Shown here: positions 45,040-55,625 of the stretch, one piece after another
Position numbering within the stretch: the first letter of the stretch is position 1
Layout: the number at the start of each line of letters is the position of its first letter
DNA from: Firmicutes bacterium HGW-Firmicutes-9
Lineage (GTDB): Bacteria > Bacillota > Clostridia > Christensenellales > CAG-138
Direction of reading: 5' to 3'
DNA length: 64,000 nt
NCBI GenBank assembly: GCA_002841395.1
Contig: PGZM01000012.1
Coordinates: 1-64,000 of the forward strand
Notes under the pieces: generated by a model
The model's input: only the letters and a program-made list of their open reading frames with translations
Database searches by the model: none
What the model was told of the DNA's origin: nothing
Position numbers and translations under genes: made by a program

Positions 45040-46379
45040 GAAATCTATCGATTCGCTTGAAAATGACTCTCTGGTTCGCCATATCTCTGCTGTTTGTCAT
45101 GAGTGTGATGTATGTAGCAATCCACTTTGTGCTGAAAGAAACCATGATGAAAAACGCGGAGAGTATCGTGAAAGCATACAGCGCGCAAGCATCATCCTAC
45201 ATTGAGGCGGAAGATGGCGATATAAAGTTCGACGAAAACATGACGAACACGGAATCGGGGATTTACTATCAGATCTATAACGGCAGTAATCAAGCTGTGC
45301 ATTCTTATGGCGATTTCAATGACTTAAGCTCATTTACACCGAATTTTAATCAGACTCAGGTCATTTCCATTAAAGGAACCAACTGGATTATATATGATCA
45401 GAAGCTTCTGGAGGATAACAACTCAATCGGTTGGATCCGATCGGTAAAATCTCTGGGGTATATCGATGAAACACTAAGGAACTTGTTTTTCATTTATATT
45501 TGCCTGTGTCCGGTGTTTCTAGCGGTTGCATTATTGATCGGTTATTTCCTTGTACGTAGAACACTTCAGCCGATCGATAAGATCACTGCAACGGCACGGA
45601 TGATCGGCCGAGGTGATTTATCCCAAAGACTTAACATGAAAAACACTGGCGACGAAGTTGGGAGGTTAAGCACTACATTTGATGAAATGATTGAACGATT
45701 GGAAACCGCGTTTCAGGCCGAGAAACAATTCACATCAGATGCTTCACATGAATTGAGAACGCCAGTCACCGTGATTACGGCATATGCAGAAAATGCAGTA
45801 GCCGAGGGCTCGTCGTTGGAAGGATACTCTCGCGCTATGGAAGTGATTTTAAAAGAGAGCAGAAAAATGAGCGCGACAATTTCAAGTTTGCTCATGCTGA
45901 CGCGAGGCGATCAACGAAAATATCAGCCCAACTTGGAACTGCTCGATTTTGCTCAATTAATAGGCGATGTTGCGGATGAGGTTAAGGTATCCGCAGAACA
46001 AAAGGGCGTTTCGATTTCTATGTTACCGCATACCCCGGCGTTCCTGATGCTTGATCAGACTTTGATTACAAATCTTCTCCTGAACCTGCTTGGAAACGCG
46101 GTGAAATACAATAATGACGGAGGACATGTTGAGATTTCACTTGTTGCAGAACGCCAAAATGCAGTTCTAATAATCAAGGATGATGGGATTGGAATTTCGA
46201 AAGAAGACTTGCCAAAGGTGTTCAACAGATTCTTTCGTTCCGAACATTCAGGCGATACAGAAGGTTCAGGTCTCGGGCTTGCAATCGCGAAGTGGATTGT
46301 AGACGTTCATCATGGTGATATCAGAATTGACAGCATCTTATCTGTTGGTACAACCGTAACTGTATGCTTTCCGTTATAA
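45036..46379 (+). CDS. Sensor histidine kinase
   Basis: 447 aa: membrane helix at 10-30, extracellular region to about 150, second helix near 150-172, HAMP, HisKA with His238 in DASHELRTPV, and ATPase motifs NLLGNAVKYN, DDGIGI and GSGLGLAI. The cognate regulator is directly upstream. The pair looks like a PepSY-linked envelope-sensing system, which is an inference from gene order. Confidence 0.92.
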   Translation: MRNLSIRLKMTLWFAISLLFVMSVMYVAIHFVLKETMMKNAESIVKAYSAQASSYIEAEDGDIKFDENMTNTESGIYYQIYNGSNQAVHSYGDFNDLSSFTPNFNQTQVISIKGTNWIIYDQKLLEDNNSIGWIRSVKSLGYIDETLRNLFFIYICLCPVFLAVALLIGYFLVRRTLQPIDKITATARMIGRGDLSQRLNMKNTGDEVGRLSTTFDEMIERLETAFQAEKQFTSDASHELRTPVTVITAYAENAVAEGSSLEGYSRAMEVILKESRKMSATISSLLMLTRGDQRKYQPNLELLDFAQLIGDVADEVKVSAEQKGVSISMLPHTPAFLMLDQTLITNLLLNLLGNAVKYNNDGGHVEISLVAERQNAVLIIKDDGIGISKEDLPKVFNRFFRSEHSGDTEGSGLGLAIAKWIVDVHHGDIRIDSILSVGTTVTVCFPL

Positions 46380-46561
46380 TGAATTTGAGTCGATGCGCTA
46401 GTTTCTATTTCTAGTGCAGCACATTTCAATGCGGGGAGTGAAGGTAAAGTTTTCAACATTGAATGGAGAATCTAATATATTTATCATCGCACACTCATTT
46501 TTCACATCTATAATTCGGAATGATCTCAGAATGAGTCAATTCGAATGAGGGAGAAAGATAT

Positions 46562-47809
46562 ATGCGACAAGAAAAAATCAATTTAGAACCGAACTCTGTC
46601 AATTCAACAACAGAATTAATGTTGGGTCAGCGGATGCTGAACAAAGTTCCAGAGGTAACCATTTTTTTCTGGATCATCAAAGTTTTATGCACGACAGTTG
46701 GCGAAACGGCATCAGATTTTTTGAATGTCAATCTTGGTTTCGGACTTTCTGGAACGGCTATTATAGCTGGAATATTGCTTGCAATCGTTTTGTTTTTCCA
46801 GCTTAGGACCAAAAAATACTTACCAGCCATCTACTGGTTGGCTGTCGTATTAATCAGCATATTTGGCACACTTGTAACAGATATTATGACGGACAGCATC
46901 GGGGTTCCGTTGGAAGTTAGCACCATTGGATTTACAATCGCGCTCATGATTACGTTTGGCATCTGGTACGCTAGTGAGAAAACGCTCTCCATGCATTCCA
47001 TTGATACGACGAAACGAGAAGTCTTTTATTGGCTTGCGATTTTATTCACGTTCGCTCTAGGCACTGCGTCTGGCGATCTCATGGCGGAGACCCTCGGTCT
47101 TGGCTATCTGGTTACAGGGTTAATCGTTGTTGCAATCGTTGTTGCTATTTCCATTGCCTGGAAGTTGGGACTTGATTCGGTACTCGGATTCTGGATTGTG
47201 TACATCATGACCCGCCCGCTGGGTGCTTCTCTTGGAGATTATCTTACGCAGCCGCCAAAGTATAGCGGACTGGGATTGGGCGCAACCCTCACGACGGCGA
47301 TCTTCCTAACCGCAATTCTCTTTACCGTGGTATTTCTGTCCATTAAAAAATTGGATAGGACGATGAATAAATCCAGCATACCGAAGATTCAAAAATATAA
47401 ATATCGCTATTCTACGCTGATTCAGACGATGGCTGTTATAACCGTTCTGGCTCTGGCTGCTGGCACTGGATACTATTTTCGTCATGCGCAGTTGGTTAGT
47501 AGCACTGCTACGTCCACCACGACAGTCACTGCCGCAGATGCTGTGGGCGATTACGACAGCTTCATTAAAATCGAGCAAGACGCATTGCAATTTGTCAATG
47601 CAGGCGATTTTGCTAGTGCTTCAGCAAGCGGCGATGATCTGGAGTATACATGGGATCAAGCGGCGGCAAAACTTCGCGCAAACGACTCGGAAAAATGGGA
47701 TACAGTCGACCAAACCATCGATGACGTGCTACGGCAATTGCGCGCAGTAAACCCGGACAGCGCATCCTGCGTGTCGGCTCTTGAAACCTCAATAACAGCC
47801 ATGAAATAA
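46562..47809 (+). CDS. COG4705-like membrane protein with extracellular C-terminal domain
   Basis: 415 aa. Four internal repeats of about 60 residues, each with two membrane helices and a polar motif: GETASDFL, GTLVTDIM, GTASGDLM and GASLGDYL. This is the COG4705 pattern of uncharacterised membrane proteins. After the last helices a basic linker leads to another helix (about 288-308) and a 105-residue soluble helical tail with a Ser/Thr-rich start. GGGAGAAAG precedes the ATG. It lies 182 bases after the kinase gene and may be its target. Function unknown. Confidence 0.7.
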   Translation: MRQEKINLEPNSVNSTTELMLGQRMLNKVPEVTIFFWIIKVLCTTVGETASDFLNVNLGFGLSGTAIIAGILLAIVLFFQLRTKKYLPAIYWLAVVLISIFGTLVTDIMTDSIGVPLEVSTIGFTIALMITFGIWYASEKTLSMHSIDTTKREVFYWLAILFTFALGTASGDLMAETLGLGYLVTGLIVVAIVVAISIAWKLGLDSVLGFWIVYIMTRPLGASLGDYLTQPPKYSGLGLGATLTTAIFLTAILFTVVFLSIKKLDRTMNKSSIPKIQKYKYRYSTLIQTMAVITVLALAAGTGYYFRHAQLVSSTATSTTTVTAADAVGDYDSFIKIEQDALQFVNAGDFASASASGDDLEYTWDQAAAKLRANDSEKWDTVDQTIDDVLRQLRAVNPDSASCVSALETSITAMK

Positions 47810-48334
47810 ACGGATTTTATACTGAAGAGTGAAATGTATTACTAGTTGAACTTCCCGCAACAAGTGATTCAAAACAAGTGCCTCTGCGTAACTGCGAGGG
47901 GCACTTTCGTGTTGTCGTAACAATGGGCGTGATTTATTTAGGTTCCTATAATTGAATGTCTATACTATATGTTCGGAATTTACTAGGTACAAGATCTCGT
48001 GTACTCTAACGGGGATGAACATACAAGTCATCAATGCAAACGAACATTGTGAAGCAATAATCGTTTTCACCTTGTTTTGCTTCTCAAGGATTACTATCTT
48101 ATTTTACATATACAGTTTAGGGTAGCCAATCCATGTAGAATACGCTAAGATAACAAATTAGCGCAATAAGTTGCACGTAAACGCAGAAAACAATGTTAGA
48201 TTGTAACTTGGATAAATCTGATTATGATATAATTACTCAAAAAGCGATACGAATAGGAACCAAGTGTTGTCTAAATTCATGCAACTCTGAAACAATGCAA
48301 GTGTCGAACTACGAGATGTGTTACATAGCAACAA
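47810..48334. other. Intergenic region without a gene
   Basis: A weak imperfect hairpin at about 47876-47906 (GTGCC..TC with GAGGGGCAC) may end the COG4705 gene transcript. The rest is AT-rich and holds no frame I can support. Confidence 0.4.
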
Positions 48335-48699
48335 TCCGTTTACTTCGTTTCGCAGATCTTTCTAATACGATTTCCAATTCATGGCATCATTCGAATCAAA
48401 GATTTGGTAGAATCAATTGGTTTTCAAGTCTTTATTGCCTATAACGCTGGCGAAGCATATGAAATCATCTAGCATGCGATTCCAGACGCTAAAATTCTTG
48501 ATTTAATGATGCAGATGTGGATGATTCTCGTGCACTTGAAATCTTGCGAACTGCGGAAATAACGGCAAATGTTCTCGTACTGTTTCTGAAGGCAAAACAA
48601 GCAACCCAAAATGAACTGAAATTTCTAAAGCGTAGTAATAACCATCAGCTCATTCAAAAGGGCGATGTGAACGCCAAAGAGCTAAAAACGAGATCTTAG
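48335..48699 (+). pseudogene. Remnant of a response-regulator receiver domain
   Basis: Translation in pieces gives a receiver domain: IRIKDLVESIGFQVFIAYNAGEAYEII, then an in-frame TAG at about 48470, then DAKILDLMM (phosphoacceptor region), a frameshift, and ALEILRTAEITANVLVLFLKAK..NELKFLKRSN.HQLIQKGDVNAKELK to a stop at 48699. The order and spacing match the alpha/beta elements of receivers, including the Lys of the LFL-K segment and QLIQKG. One stop and at least two frameshifts make it inactive. It lies just upstream of the intact hybrid kinase. Confidence 0.6.
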
Positions 48700-48942
48700 T
48701 TATGCAAAATCACAAACCCGCGGCAATAGACACCCGCACCAAATGCTAAACCGATTCGTGGGAAGCACGAGTGGTCACAATTGCTAAAAATGTGACGTTA
48801 TGACGAGAGAGAAGCAATCCCCATTGCAAGCCACGTTTTCTTATATATGCAGTTCAACTGCTTTGAAAAAACACAAAAGAGTGTTTTGTAAACATCGATG
48901 CTAGACCCCAAACGGGGATAAATCTATACCGGAGGCAAATTG

Positions 48943-51900
48943 ATGAAAACTATAACCAAACCCTTCAACGAATTAGCGAGAAGAGTAAGTTCATCAAAGA
49001 AATTCCTTTTCATACTTATTATTGTATTGGCGGTTTCAAGTTACTTATTTATTAATAACTTGTGGAATACAGCAATTGAGAATGCTTCAAATCAAGCAAT
49101 GAGTATTGCAAAAACAGCGGAAGCTTCTCTTTCAAAAGAATTGTTAGCCAAGCTGGATGTTTCTGCGCAAGATACAAATAAACCGGAATATAAATCTCTC
49201 AAAGCAAATTTAACGAACATTATCAAAGTAAACAATGAATTTAGCTTCGCCTATATTTACATACAAAAAAGTGATCGTATTTATTTTGTTGTAGATTCTG
49301 AACCAGCCGATTCTGAAGATTACTCACCACCGGGTCAGGAATACACTGAAGCAACTGAAGTTGACAAAAAGCCATTTCAAGATGGACTACCGTTTATCAC
49401 CCCACCGACAACCGACCGTTGGGGTACTTGGATAAGCATGCTTGTTCCTATGAAGGATACAAACACAGGAGAGGTCATTGCTGTATTCGGAATGGATTAT
49501 TCGTATAAATTCTGGAATCAAGCAGTGGTTTCAAAGGTGATACCGGGAATCATATACGCTATTGCGCTATTTTTACTGATATATACTGTTTATATTATCA
49601 TCGAGAAAAACCAGAAGATGAGAGTAAATCAAACGATTCTTCAGGAGAGTGAAGAAAAATACCGTCGACTGTCGGATGTAACACTTGAAGGAATTGTCAT
49701 ATATAAAAAATCTGTTATTCAAGATATTAATCCTTCGCTACTAGAAATGCTTGGATATCAAAGGGAAGAAATGCTCAACAAGGATGTCACAGATTTTATT
49801 CACGAAGCTGACAAGAGAGTTGTGTTTGAAAACGTTGCGAGGAATTACAGCAACCCATACGAAATAAGGGTTGTCAGAAAGAATGGTGATACATTTCTTG
49901 CAGAAGTGGAAGGACGGGAATATCAATTACTTGGTGAGACGCTGCGAGTGGCATCTATCCGCGACATAACAAAACGCAAGCAGACAGAAGAGGCGCTGAG
50001 AGACCGGGAAATCCAAATGCGCTCCATTACTGACTCCGCATATGACGCAATAATCATGCTGGATACTCTCGGTAAGATAACGTACTGGAACCTCGCCGCA
50101 GAGAGAATCTTTGGGTATACAAAAGAGGAAGTGTTAGGCAAGGATCCGAAAGATCTTCTATCGCCCCGAATTGTTAATGAATCTCCGCTTGACGAATTTC
50201 TGAAACCTAACATAAACCAGGAAAAAAAAGTCGTCGGAGAGACGTTTGAGCTTGATATCATTAGGAAAGATAAGTCAATTCTACCTGCACAACTCTCTTT
50301 TTCGGCTGTTGAGATGAGCGATGGTTGGTATTCAATCGGTATATTACGCGATATTACACAGCAAAAGAAGAACGAAGAAGAACTGATCAACGCTAAGACG
50401 GTTGCAGAAGAAGCCACGCACGCCAAGAGCGAGTTTCTAGCGAATATGAGCCATGAGATCCGCACGCCGATGAATGCCGTCATCGGATTCTCCGAGTTGC
50501 TAAAAAAGACTGAAATGACGGTGAAGCAGCGGGACTACACCAACAAAATTGACGCATCGGCAAAGTCTCTGCTTGGTATTATCAACGATATTCTTGATTT
50601 CTCGAAAATGGAAGCTGGCAGGCTAGAGTTGGAGTCAGTCGACTTTCGGTTGGATGATGTTGTTAACAATGTCATCAGCATGAACTCCAACAAAGCATCG
50701 GAAAAGAATATCGAACTGATCAACAATATCGAGAGCGATGTTCCCTATTGCCTGGTCGGCGATCCGCTGAGGGTCGGACAGGTTCTTTTAAATCTAGTGA
50801 ACAACGCAGTGAAATTTACAAACGAAGGACATGTGCTGGTCGAGGTTTCGCTCGCTTCGAAAGCGGATCAGACATGCCGAATCAATTTTGCGGTTTCGGA
50901 CACGGGAATCGGACTAACGAAAGAGCAGAAGGAAAAGCTGTTCTCCGCGTTTTCACAGGCGGATACCTCTGTGACCAGAAGATTTGGCGGGACCGGTTTG
51001 GGACTGACCATTTCGAAACGTCTTGTCGAAATGATGAAAGGAACCATCTCGGTTGAGAGCGTATTCGGCGCGGGCAGCACATTCTCATTCGAAATCGAAT
51101 TCCAAATTCAAAGCGGAGAAAAAGCGAACCAAACTGTCAGCAAAAAGAGCCTAAAGAACCTTAAGGTTCTGATCGTAGATGACAACGAAGTCTCCAGAGA
51201 GATTCTCAAAGAGCAGATGGGATCGTTCGGCGTCGATGCGGTTACAGTTGCTTCGGGGAAAGCGGCGATTCAGGAGGTAAAAAATCAATCCGAACAGAAA
51301 CCATTTGATCTGGTCATCATGGACTGGAGAATGCCGGAGATGGACGGGATTGAGGCCGCAAAGTCGATTCTTAACGATAAAACCATCAGCCGCACGCCAA
51401 TGGCCATTATGGTTTCCGCGTTTGGCAGAGAAGAGGTCGCAAAGAAAGCAGAAAAAATCGGCGTCCAGAATTTTCTAATGAAACCGATCAACCAATCTCT
51501 CTTATTCGATACGATTGTAAACATGTTCGACATGGATAAAAGCGGTATGACAATCCAGAGCGGCGGATCACCGGAAGATGGGACGGATGAAATTCGAATT
51601 GATGGAGCGAAAATCTTGCTGGTCGAAGATAATGTGATCAACCAGGAAGTCGCTACGGAAATATTAGGCAGTGCTGGAGCATCCGTTGAAGTCGCTAACA
51701 ACGGGCAAGAGGCCGTTGATGCGGTTGCGACAAAGTCATATGACTTAGTGCTGATGGATTTACAGATGCCGATCATGGGAGGATATGAAGCTACGAAGTT
51801 CATACGAGCGGATCGGAAAAATCAGGATTTACCGATCATCGCGATGACTGCCCATGCCATGCAGGGCGTGGAGGCGGAGTGCAAAGCCGCAGGTATGAAT

Positions 51901-52656
51901 GACTATGTCAGCAAACCCATCGATCCTCAGAATCTATTCACCACGATTCTAAAGTGGATCAAACCAAAGCTTAGCGCAGACAATATTGCTCCGGCGGGCT
52001 CACCCGGAACAAATATCGGGGGCGTTGCTGAACCGAAGTTGCCTGATATGATACACGGTGTAAATATTGACGAGGGGTTAAGGCGCGTCGGCGGGAATAA
52101 AAAACTCTACCTAAAACTGCTAAATGATTTCGCCGATAATTATCGGTCATTTATACCCAATATTCGAAAGGCGATTTCTGAAGAAAGAGTGGACGATGCC
52201 AAACGACTTGCGCATACGTTAAAAGGAGTCTCGGGCAATATCTCTGCAAACGAGATATTTGTTACCTCTGAAAAGCTCGAACAGGCATTGCTCACGACCC
52301 CGATTCTGGATTGTGAACCGTTGTTGGATGAACTCGATTCCGCCCTCCGTTTGGTGAGTAATGCAGTATTGGCGGCCCGCGAAGTGCCGATAGAAGTAGC
52401 GATTGAGCAGGAAGTAGCATCACTGGAGGAATGTGAATCGGTATTACGAGAAGCGGCTCAACTGATATGGAAGGACGATATCGATGCGGGGAAAGCTGTT
52501 TTGAAGTTGAAAAAAGTAGTTGGCCGAAGTTTAGCTGCAGATGTGGAGGAAATTGAACTGAATGTTGATGGCTTTGACTTTGAAGCGGCGAAGATTCCAA
52601 TTCGAAAGATTGCGGCCGAACTAAACATCAGATTGGATGGTATAGACAATGAATAA
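48943..52656 (+). CDS. Hybrid sensor histidine kinase (sensor-PAS-PAS-HisKA-ATPase-REC-REC-Hpt)
   Basis: ATG at 48943 with GGAGG at 48931-48935. 1237 aa: membrane helices near 20-40 and 200-222 around a Cache-like extracellular domain; two PAS domains at about 230-350 and 355-475; HisKA with His504 in NMSHEIRTPMNAVIG; ATPase with NLVNNAVKFTNEG, DTGIGL and GGTGLGLTIS; receivers with Asp794 (IMDWRMPEMDG) and Asp939 (LMDLQMPIMGG); Hpt with His1091 in AHTLKGVSG. This is a full multistep phosphorelay in one protein. The following REC-GGDEF gene overlaps by 8 bases and is its likely output. A truncated-by-window paralogue lies at 1-1202. Confidence 0.95.
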   Translation: MKTITKPFNELARRVSSSKKFLFILIIVLAVSSYLFINNLWNTAIENASNQAMSIAKTAEASLSKELLAKLDVSAQDTNKPEYKSLKANLTNIIKVNNEFSFAYIYIQKSDRIYFVVDSEPADSEDYSPPGQEYTEATEVDKKPFQDGLPFITPPTTDRWGTWISMLVPMKDTNTGEVIAVFGMDYSYKFWNQAVVSKVIPGIIYAIALFLLIYTVYIIIEKNQKMRVNQTILQESEEKYRRLSDVTLEGIVIYKKSVIQDINPSLLEMLGYQREEMLNKDVTDFIHEADKRVVFENVARNYSNPYEIRVVRKNGDTFLAEVEGREYQLLGETLRVASIRDITKRKQTEEALRDREIQMRSITDSAYDAIIMLDTLGKITYWNLAAERIFGYTKEEVLGKDPKDLLSPRIVNESPLDEFLKPNINQEKKVVGETFELDIIRKDKSILPAQLSFSAVEMSDGWYSIGILRDITQQKKNEEELINAKTVAEEATHAKSEFLANMSHEIRTPMNAVIGFSELLKKTEMTVKQRDYTNKIDASAKSLLGIINDILDFSKMEAGRLELESVDFRLDDVVNNVISMNSNKASEKNIELINNIESDVPYCLVGDPLRVGQVLLNLVNNAVKFTNEGHVLVEVSLASKADQTCRINFAVSDTGIGLTKEQKEKLFSAFSQADTSVTRRFGGTGLGLTISKRLVEMMKGTISVESVFGAGSTFSFEIEFQIQSGEKANQTVSKKSLKNLKVLIVDDNEVSREILKEQMGSFGVDAVTVASGKAAIQEVKNQSEQKPFDLVIMDWRMPEMDGIEAAKSILNDKTISRTPMAIMVSAFGREEVAKKAEKIGVQNFLMKPINQSLLFDTIVNMFDMDKSGMTIQSGGSPEDGTDEIRIDGAKILLVEDNVINQEVATEILGSAGASVEVANNGQEAVDAVATKSYDLVLMDLQMPIMGGYEATKFIRADRKNQDLPIIAMTAHAMQGVEAECKAAGMNDYVSKPIDPQNLFTTILKWIKPKLSADNIAPAGSPGTNIGGVAEPKLPDMIHGVNIDEGLRRVGGNKKLYLKLLNDFADNYRSFIPNIRKAISEERVDDAKRLAHTLKGVSGNISANEIFVTSEKLEQALLTTPILDCEPLLDELDSALRLVSNAVLAAREVPIEVAIEQEVASLEECESVLREAAQLIWKDDIDAGKAVLKLKKVVGRSLAADVEEIELNVDGFDFEAAKIPIRKIAAELNIRLDGIDNE

Positions 52657-53563
52657 TCTGTTCGAACAAGCGACGATATTGATTGTTGACGATGCGAAAG
52701 AGAACATCAGCATTCTGGCTGAGCTATTGAAGCCCGAATATAAGATTCGCGCGGCGATCAACGGAGAGAAAACGCTTGAGATCGCGTTTTCGGATAATCC
52801 ACCGGATCTGATCTTACTGGATGTCATCATGCCCGGTATTGACGGGTATGAGGTCTGCAGAAGGTTGAAAGCCGATCCGTTGACGAAAGGCATACCGATT
52901 ATATTTGTGACTGGCAAAGTAAATGAGGACGAGGAGATTTTCGGATTCAACCTTGGGGCTGTGGACTATATCAAGAAGCCGTATAATTCGGTCATTGTGA
53001 AGGCGAGAGTCGGCATGCATGTCGAACTGAAGCAGTATCGAGACTATTTGGAGAATATGTCTTATTTGGATGGATTGACCGGCATCTCGAACCGTCGAAA
53101 ATTCAACGAATACCTCGAATCTACATGGAACCTGTCGGTTCGCGCATCCATCCCCGTTTCACTCATCATGATGGACATTGATTTGTTCAAACAATATAAC
53201 GATAATTACGGACATCAAGGTGGCGATACCTGCTTGATTCAGATAGCACACGCTTTATCCAAGGTGATTGCCCGAAAAACGGATCTTCTCGCCAGATACG
53301 GCGGTGAAGAGTTTGTGTGCGTTTTGCCGAACACGAATGAGGACAGTGCGTTCATCATTGCCGAGAAACTCCGTTTGGCAGTTGCAGCATTGAACATCCC
53401 CCACGCATTCTCAACCGTCGAAAAGTATGTGACGATCAGTGTTGGCATTGCCACGAGAATGCCTGCAAAGAACAACTCAAGTGCGGAACTGCTCAACGCC
53501 GCAGATCAGGCGCTCTACACGTCAAAAAAGAGCGGGCGGAACATGACGAGCTGTTCTGTGTAA
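52649..53563 (+). CDS. REC-GGDEF response regulator (diguanylate cyclase)
   Basis: 304 aa. Receiver with acidic pair Asp14-Asp15 and acceptor Asp58 in LLDVIMPGIDG; GGDEF domain with GGEEF at 218-222. RKTD five residues before that motif is the product-inhibition I-site RxxD. The domain ends normally in AADQALYTSKKSG. It should turn the phosphorelay of the upstream hybrid kinase into c-di-GMP synthesis. It overlaps the kinase stop by 8 bases; the start ATG is the only fitting one. Confidence 0.95.
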   Translation: MNNLFEQATILIVDDAKENISILAELLKPEYKIRAAINGEKTLEIAFSDNPPDLILLDVIMPGIDGYEVCRRLKADPLTKGIPIIFVTGKVNEDEEIFGFNLGAVDYIKKPYNSVIVKARVGMHVELKQYRDYLENMSYLDGLTGISNRRKFNEYLESTWNLSVRASIPVSLIMMDIDLFKQYNDNYGHQGGDTCLIQIAHALSKVIARKTDLLARYGGEEFVCVLPNTNEDSAFIIAEKLRLAVAALNIPHAFSTVEKYVTISVGIATRMPAKNNSSAELLNAADQALYTSKKSGRNMTSCSV

Positions 53564-54031
53564 TTGATTTGCGAACGAAAAGTTGATTTTACTTTGAAGA
53601 AGGATCGGGTTTTTCTAACCTGCTCCGTCTCGATCGGGTTTCGTCAGTACATTATGTAATAGTCACCATATAAAGTCATGTTCTTATTTAGTTATGCGGC
53701 TATATCAAGATGATTTTAATAATGCCTTTCAATACATTAATGAAAGCGGATGGGTATACTCCTACCCACTTTAATATAACAACTTTTAAAAATCGACGAT
53801 TTCAATTTTTGCAGCACTTGGCTGACAACTAAACTTTTACAAAATACAATCGAATGAACGATCGATTATGGATTGCGACAATTACGCACGTCAATCCGGA
53901 TAGAATGAAGCAGGATTTCATGTACTGGTAATTCAATAGCCGCAGTGCAGTAGTTAATTTTCAAAAATGGATTCTTGACCATTCATTATGGCAAGTATCG
54001 GAAGGCGAGGATCATATTATCAATTTAATTT
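53564..54031. other. Intergenic region without a gene between converging units
   Basis: 468 AT-rich bases between the cyclase and the end of pdxT. I find no credible reading frame and no clear hairpin terminator. Confidence 0.5.
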
Positions 54032-54643
54032 CTAACCGAGTGGGTAATTCTGCTGACCAGGGCAAGATAATGAAAGCTGCTTCTGTACTTTCCTTAAAAA
54101 GTATTTGTGAACTCGTAAATCTGCTGTCAACTCTGGATGAAATGATGTTACGAGAATATTGTGTGATTCCGCTGCAATAATATTCCCCCCAACCATTGCC
54201 AGAGTGCGAACTTCTTCATCCATACACACAATATAAGGAGCACGAATAAAAGTCATAGGAACGACACCGATACCAGAGAAATTTCCTTCCGTATGAAAGC
54301 TGCCGAGTTGCCGACCATATGCGTTTCTGCGAACAGTGACACCTATGCTTGGCAGATACGTTGAAGACGAGTTCTCGATACTGTTTGCTAACAATATCAT
54401 GCCAGCACAGGTTCCAAACACAGGCAATCCTCCTTTGATTAAAGTTTCCAAAGGATCTAGCAGTGATGTTTCGTTAAGAAGTCTTCCGATAACGGTGCTC
54501 TCACCTCCGGGAAGAATCAAGCCATCCATCTCTTTATCCAAATGGCTTGGATTACGGATTTCAAAAGAATCGACATGAAGCGCCTTCAACATGGAAATAT
54601 GTTCAACGAACCCGCCTTGCAGTGAAAGAACACCTATTCTCAT
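54032..54643 (-). CDS. pdxT: Pyridoxal 5'-phosphate synthase glutaminase subunit
   Basis: 203 aa. Class I glutaminase with Cys79 in [10 protein letters not shown], the GGEST oxyanion segment, the conserved [10 protein letters not shown] start and the C-terminal SFHPEL with the catalytic His and Glu. It releases ammonia from glutamine and feeds it to PdxS. Its start overlaps the pdxS stop by 4 bases, as expected for a stoichiometric complex. Confidence 0.96.
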   Translation of the reverse strand: MRIGVLSLQGGFVEHISMLKALHVDSFEIRNPSHLDKEMDGLILPGGESTVIGRLLNETSLLDPLETLIKGGLPVFGTCAGMILLANSIENSSSTYLPSIGVTVRRNAYGRQLGSFHTEGNFSGIGVVPMTFIRAPYIVCMDEEVRTLAMVGGNIIAAESHNILVTSFHPELTADLRVHKYFLRKVQKQLSLSCPGQQNYPLG

Positions 54644-55524
54644 TTCCCACGTTCCGCCATCAGTAATTGAATTTCCTGTTCATTGATTCCGACCATGGCT
54701 TCCCCGAGTCCGCTAGATAGTTCATATAATATATCGGGATCGTTATAATTCGTTACTGCTTTAACAATTGCACGTGCTCTTTTTTCCGGGTCTCCAGATT
54801 TAAAAATTCCTGAACCAACAAATACACCTTCTGCACCGAGTTGCATCATAAGGGCAGCGTCCGCTGGGGTTGCAACGCCACCTGCCGCGAAGTTTACAAC
54901 GGATAGACGCCCGGTTTTGTGCGCTTCATAGAGCAGATCGTATGACACTTGCAAGTTTTTTGCAGCGTTAAAGATCTCATCATCACGCATACCGGTTATT
55001 TCTCGAATTTGTTTGTCAATCAAGCGTATATGCCTGACCGCCTGGATGATGTCGCCAGTTCCCGGTTCGCCTTTTGTACGAATCATCGAAGCACCTTCAC
55101 TGATGCGACGAAGTGCCTCACCTAAGTCCTTTGCTCCGCAAACGAAAGGCACATTGTACGTAGTTTTGTTGATGTGCAAGGAATCATCCGCCGGAGATAA
55201 AACCTCACTCTCGTCAATGAAGTCAATATGCATCGCCTGAAGAATTTGTGCTTCCACAAAATGACCAATTCGAACTTTAGCCATTACGGGAATTGAAACC
55301 GCGTTCTGTATGCTTCGAACCATTTGAGGATCGCTCATCCGAGACACACCTCCTGCCGCTCGGATGTCAGCCGGAATGCGTTCCAGAGCCATCACCGCGC
55401 AAGCACCAGAGTCTTCGGCGATTTTCGCTTGATCAGGTGACGTAACGTCCATAATTACTCCACCCTTAAGCATTTGTGCTAGGTTTTTGTTTAATTCATA
55501 TCGCTCATTCATGCCGTTTCTCAT
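54640..55524 (-). CDS. pdxS: Pyridoxal 5'-phosphate synthase lyase subunit
   Basis: 294 aa, highly typical: [29 protein letters not shown] is split over residues 20-50, followed by the substrate lysines in [13 protein letters not shown] and GEPGTGDI, and [20 protein letters not shown]. It makes pyridoxal 5'-phosphate from ribose 5-phosphate, glyceraldehyde 3-phosphate and ammonia. ATG 55524 and ATG 55512 are both possible; neither has a strong ribosome binding site. Confidence 0.96.
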   Translation of the reverse strand: MRNGMNERYELNKNLAQMLKGGVIMDVTSPDQAKIAEDSGACAVMALERIPADIRAAGGVSRMSDPQMVRSIQNAVSIPVMAKVRIGHFVEAQILQAMHIDFIDESEVLSPADDSLHINKTTYNVPFVCGAKDLGEALRRISEGASMIRTKGEPGTGDIIQAVRHIRLIDKQIREITGMRDDEIFNAAKNLQVSYDLLYEAHKTGRLSVVNFAAGGVATPADAALMMQLGAEGVFVGSGIFKSGDPEKRARAIVKAVTNYNDPDILYELSSGLGEAMVGINEQEIQLLMAERGK

Positions 55525-55568
55525 TTCTCTTGTATTCTGCGTCCTATTGTCATATTATAGTAACCAAC

Positions 55569-55611
55569 TGGAACCTATGGAAGATCCAGAATCAGAAAAT
55601 TCGATGGTACC
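55569..55611. promoter_or_regulatory. Candidate operator repeats between pdxS and the MocR-type regulator
   Basis: TGGAACC at 55569-55575 and TGGTACC at 55605-55611 form direct repeats 36 bases apart in the short divergent interval. PdxR proteins bind direct repeats between their gene and pdxST. The identity of the repeat was judged by eye only. Confidence 0.3.
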
Positions 55612-55625
55612 AAATGGTGGAGTGT

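Noticed and set aside
48193..48444. Plus-strand open frame of 83 codons
   Set aside because: Its C-terminal end overlaps the receiver remnant in the wrong frame; no binding site, so it is treated as part of the decayed region.
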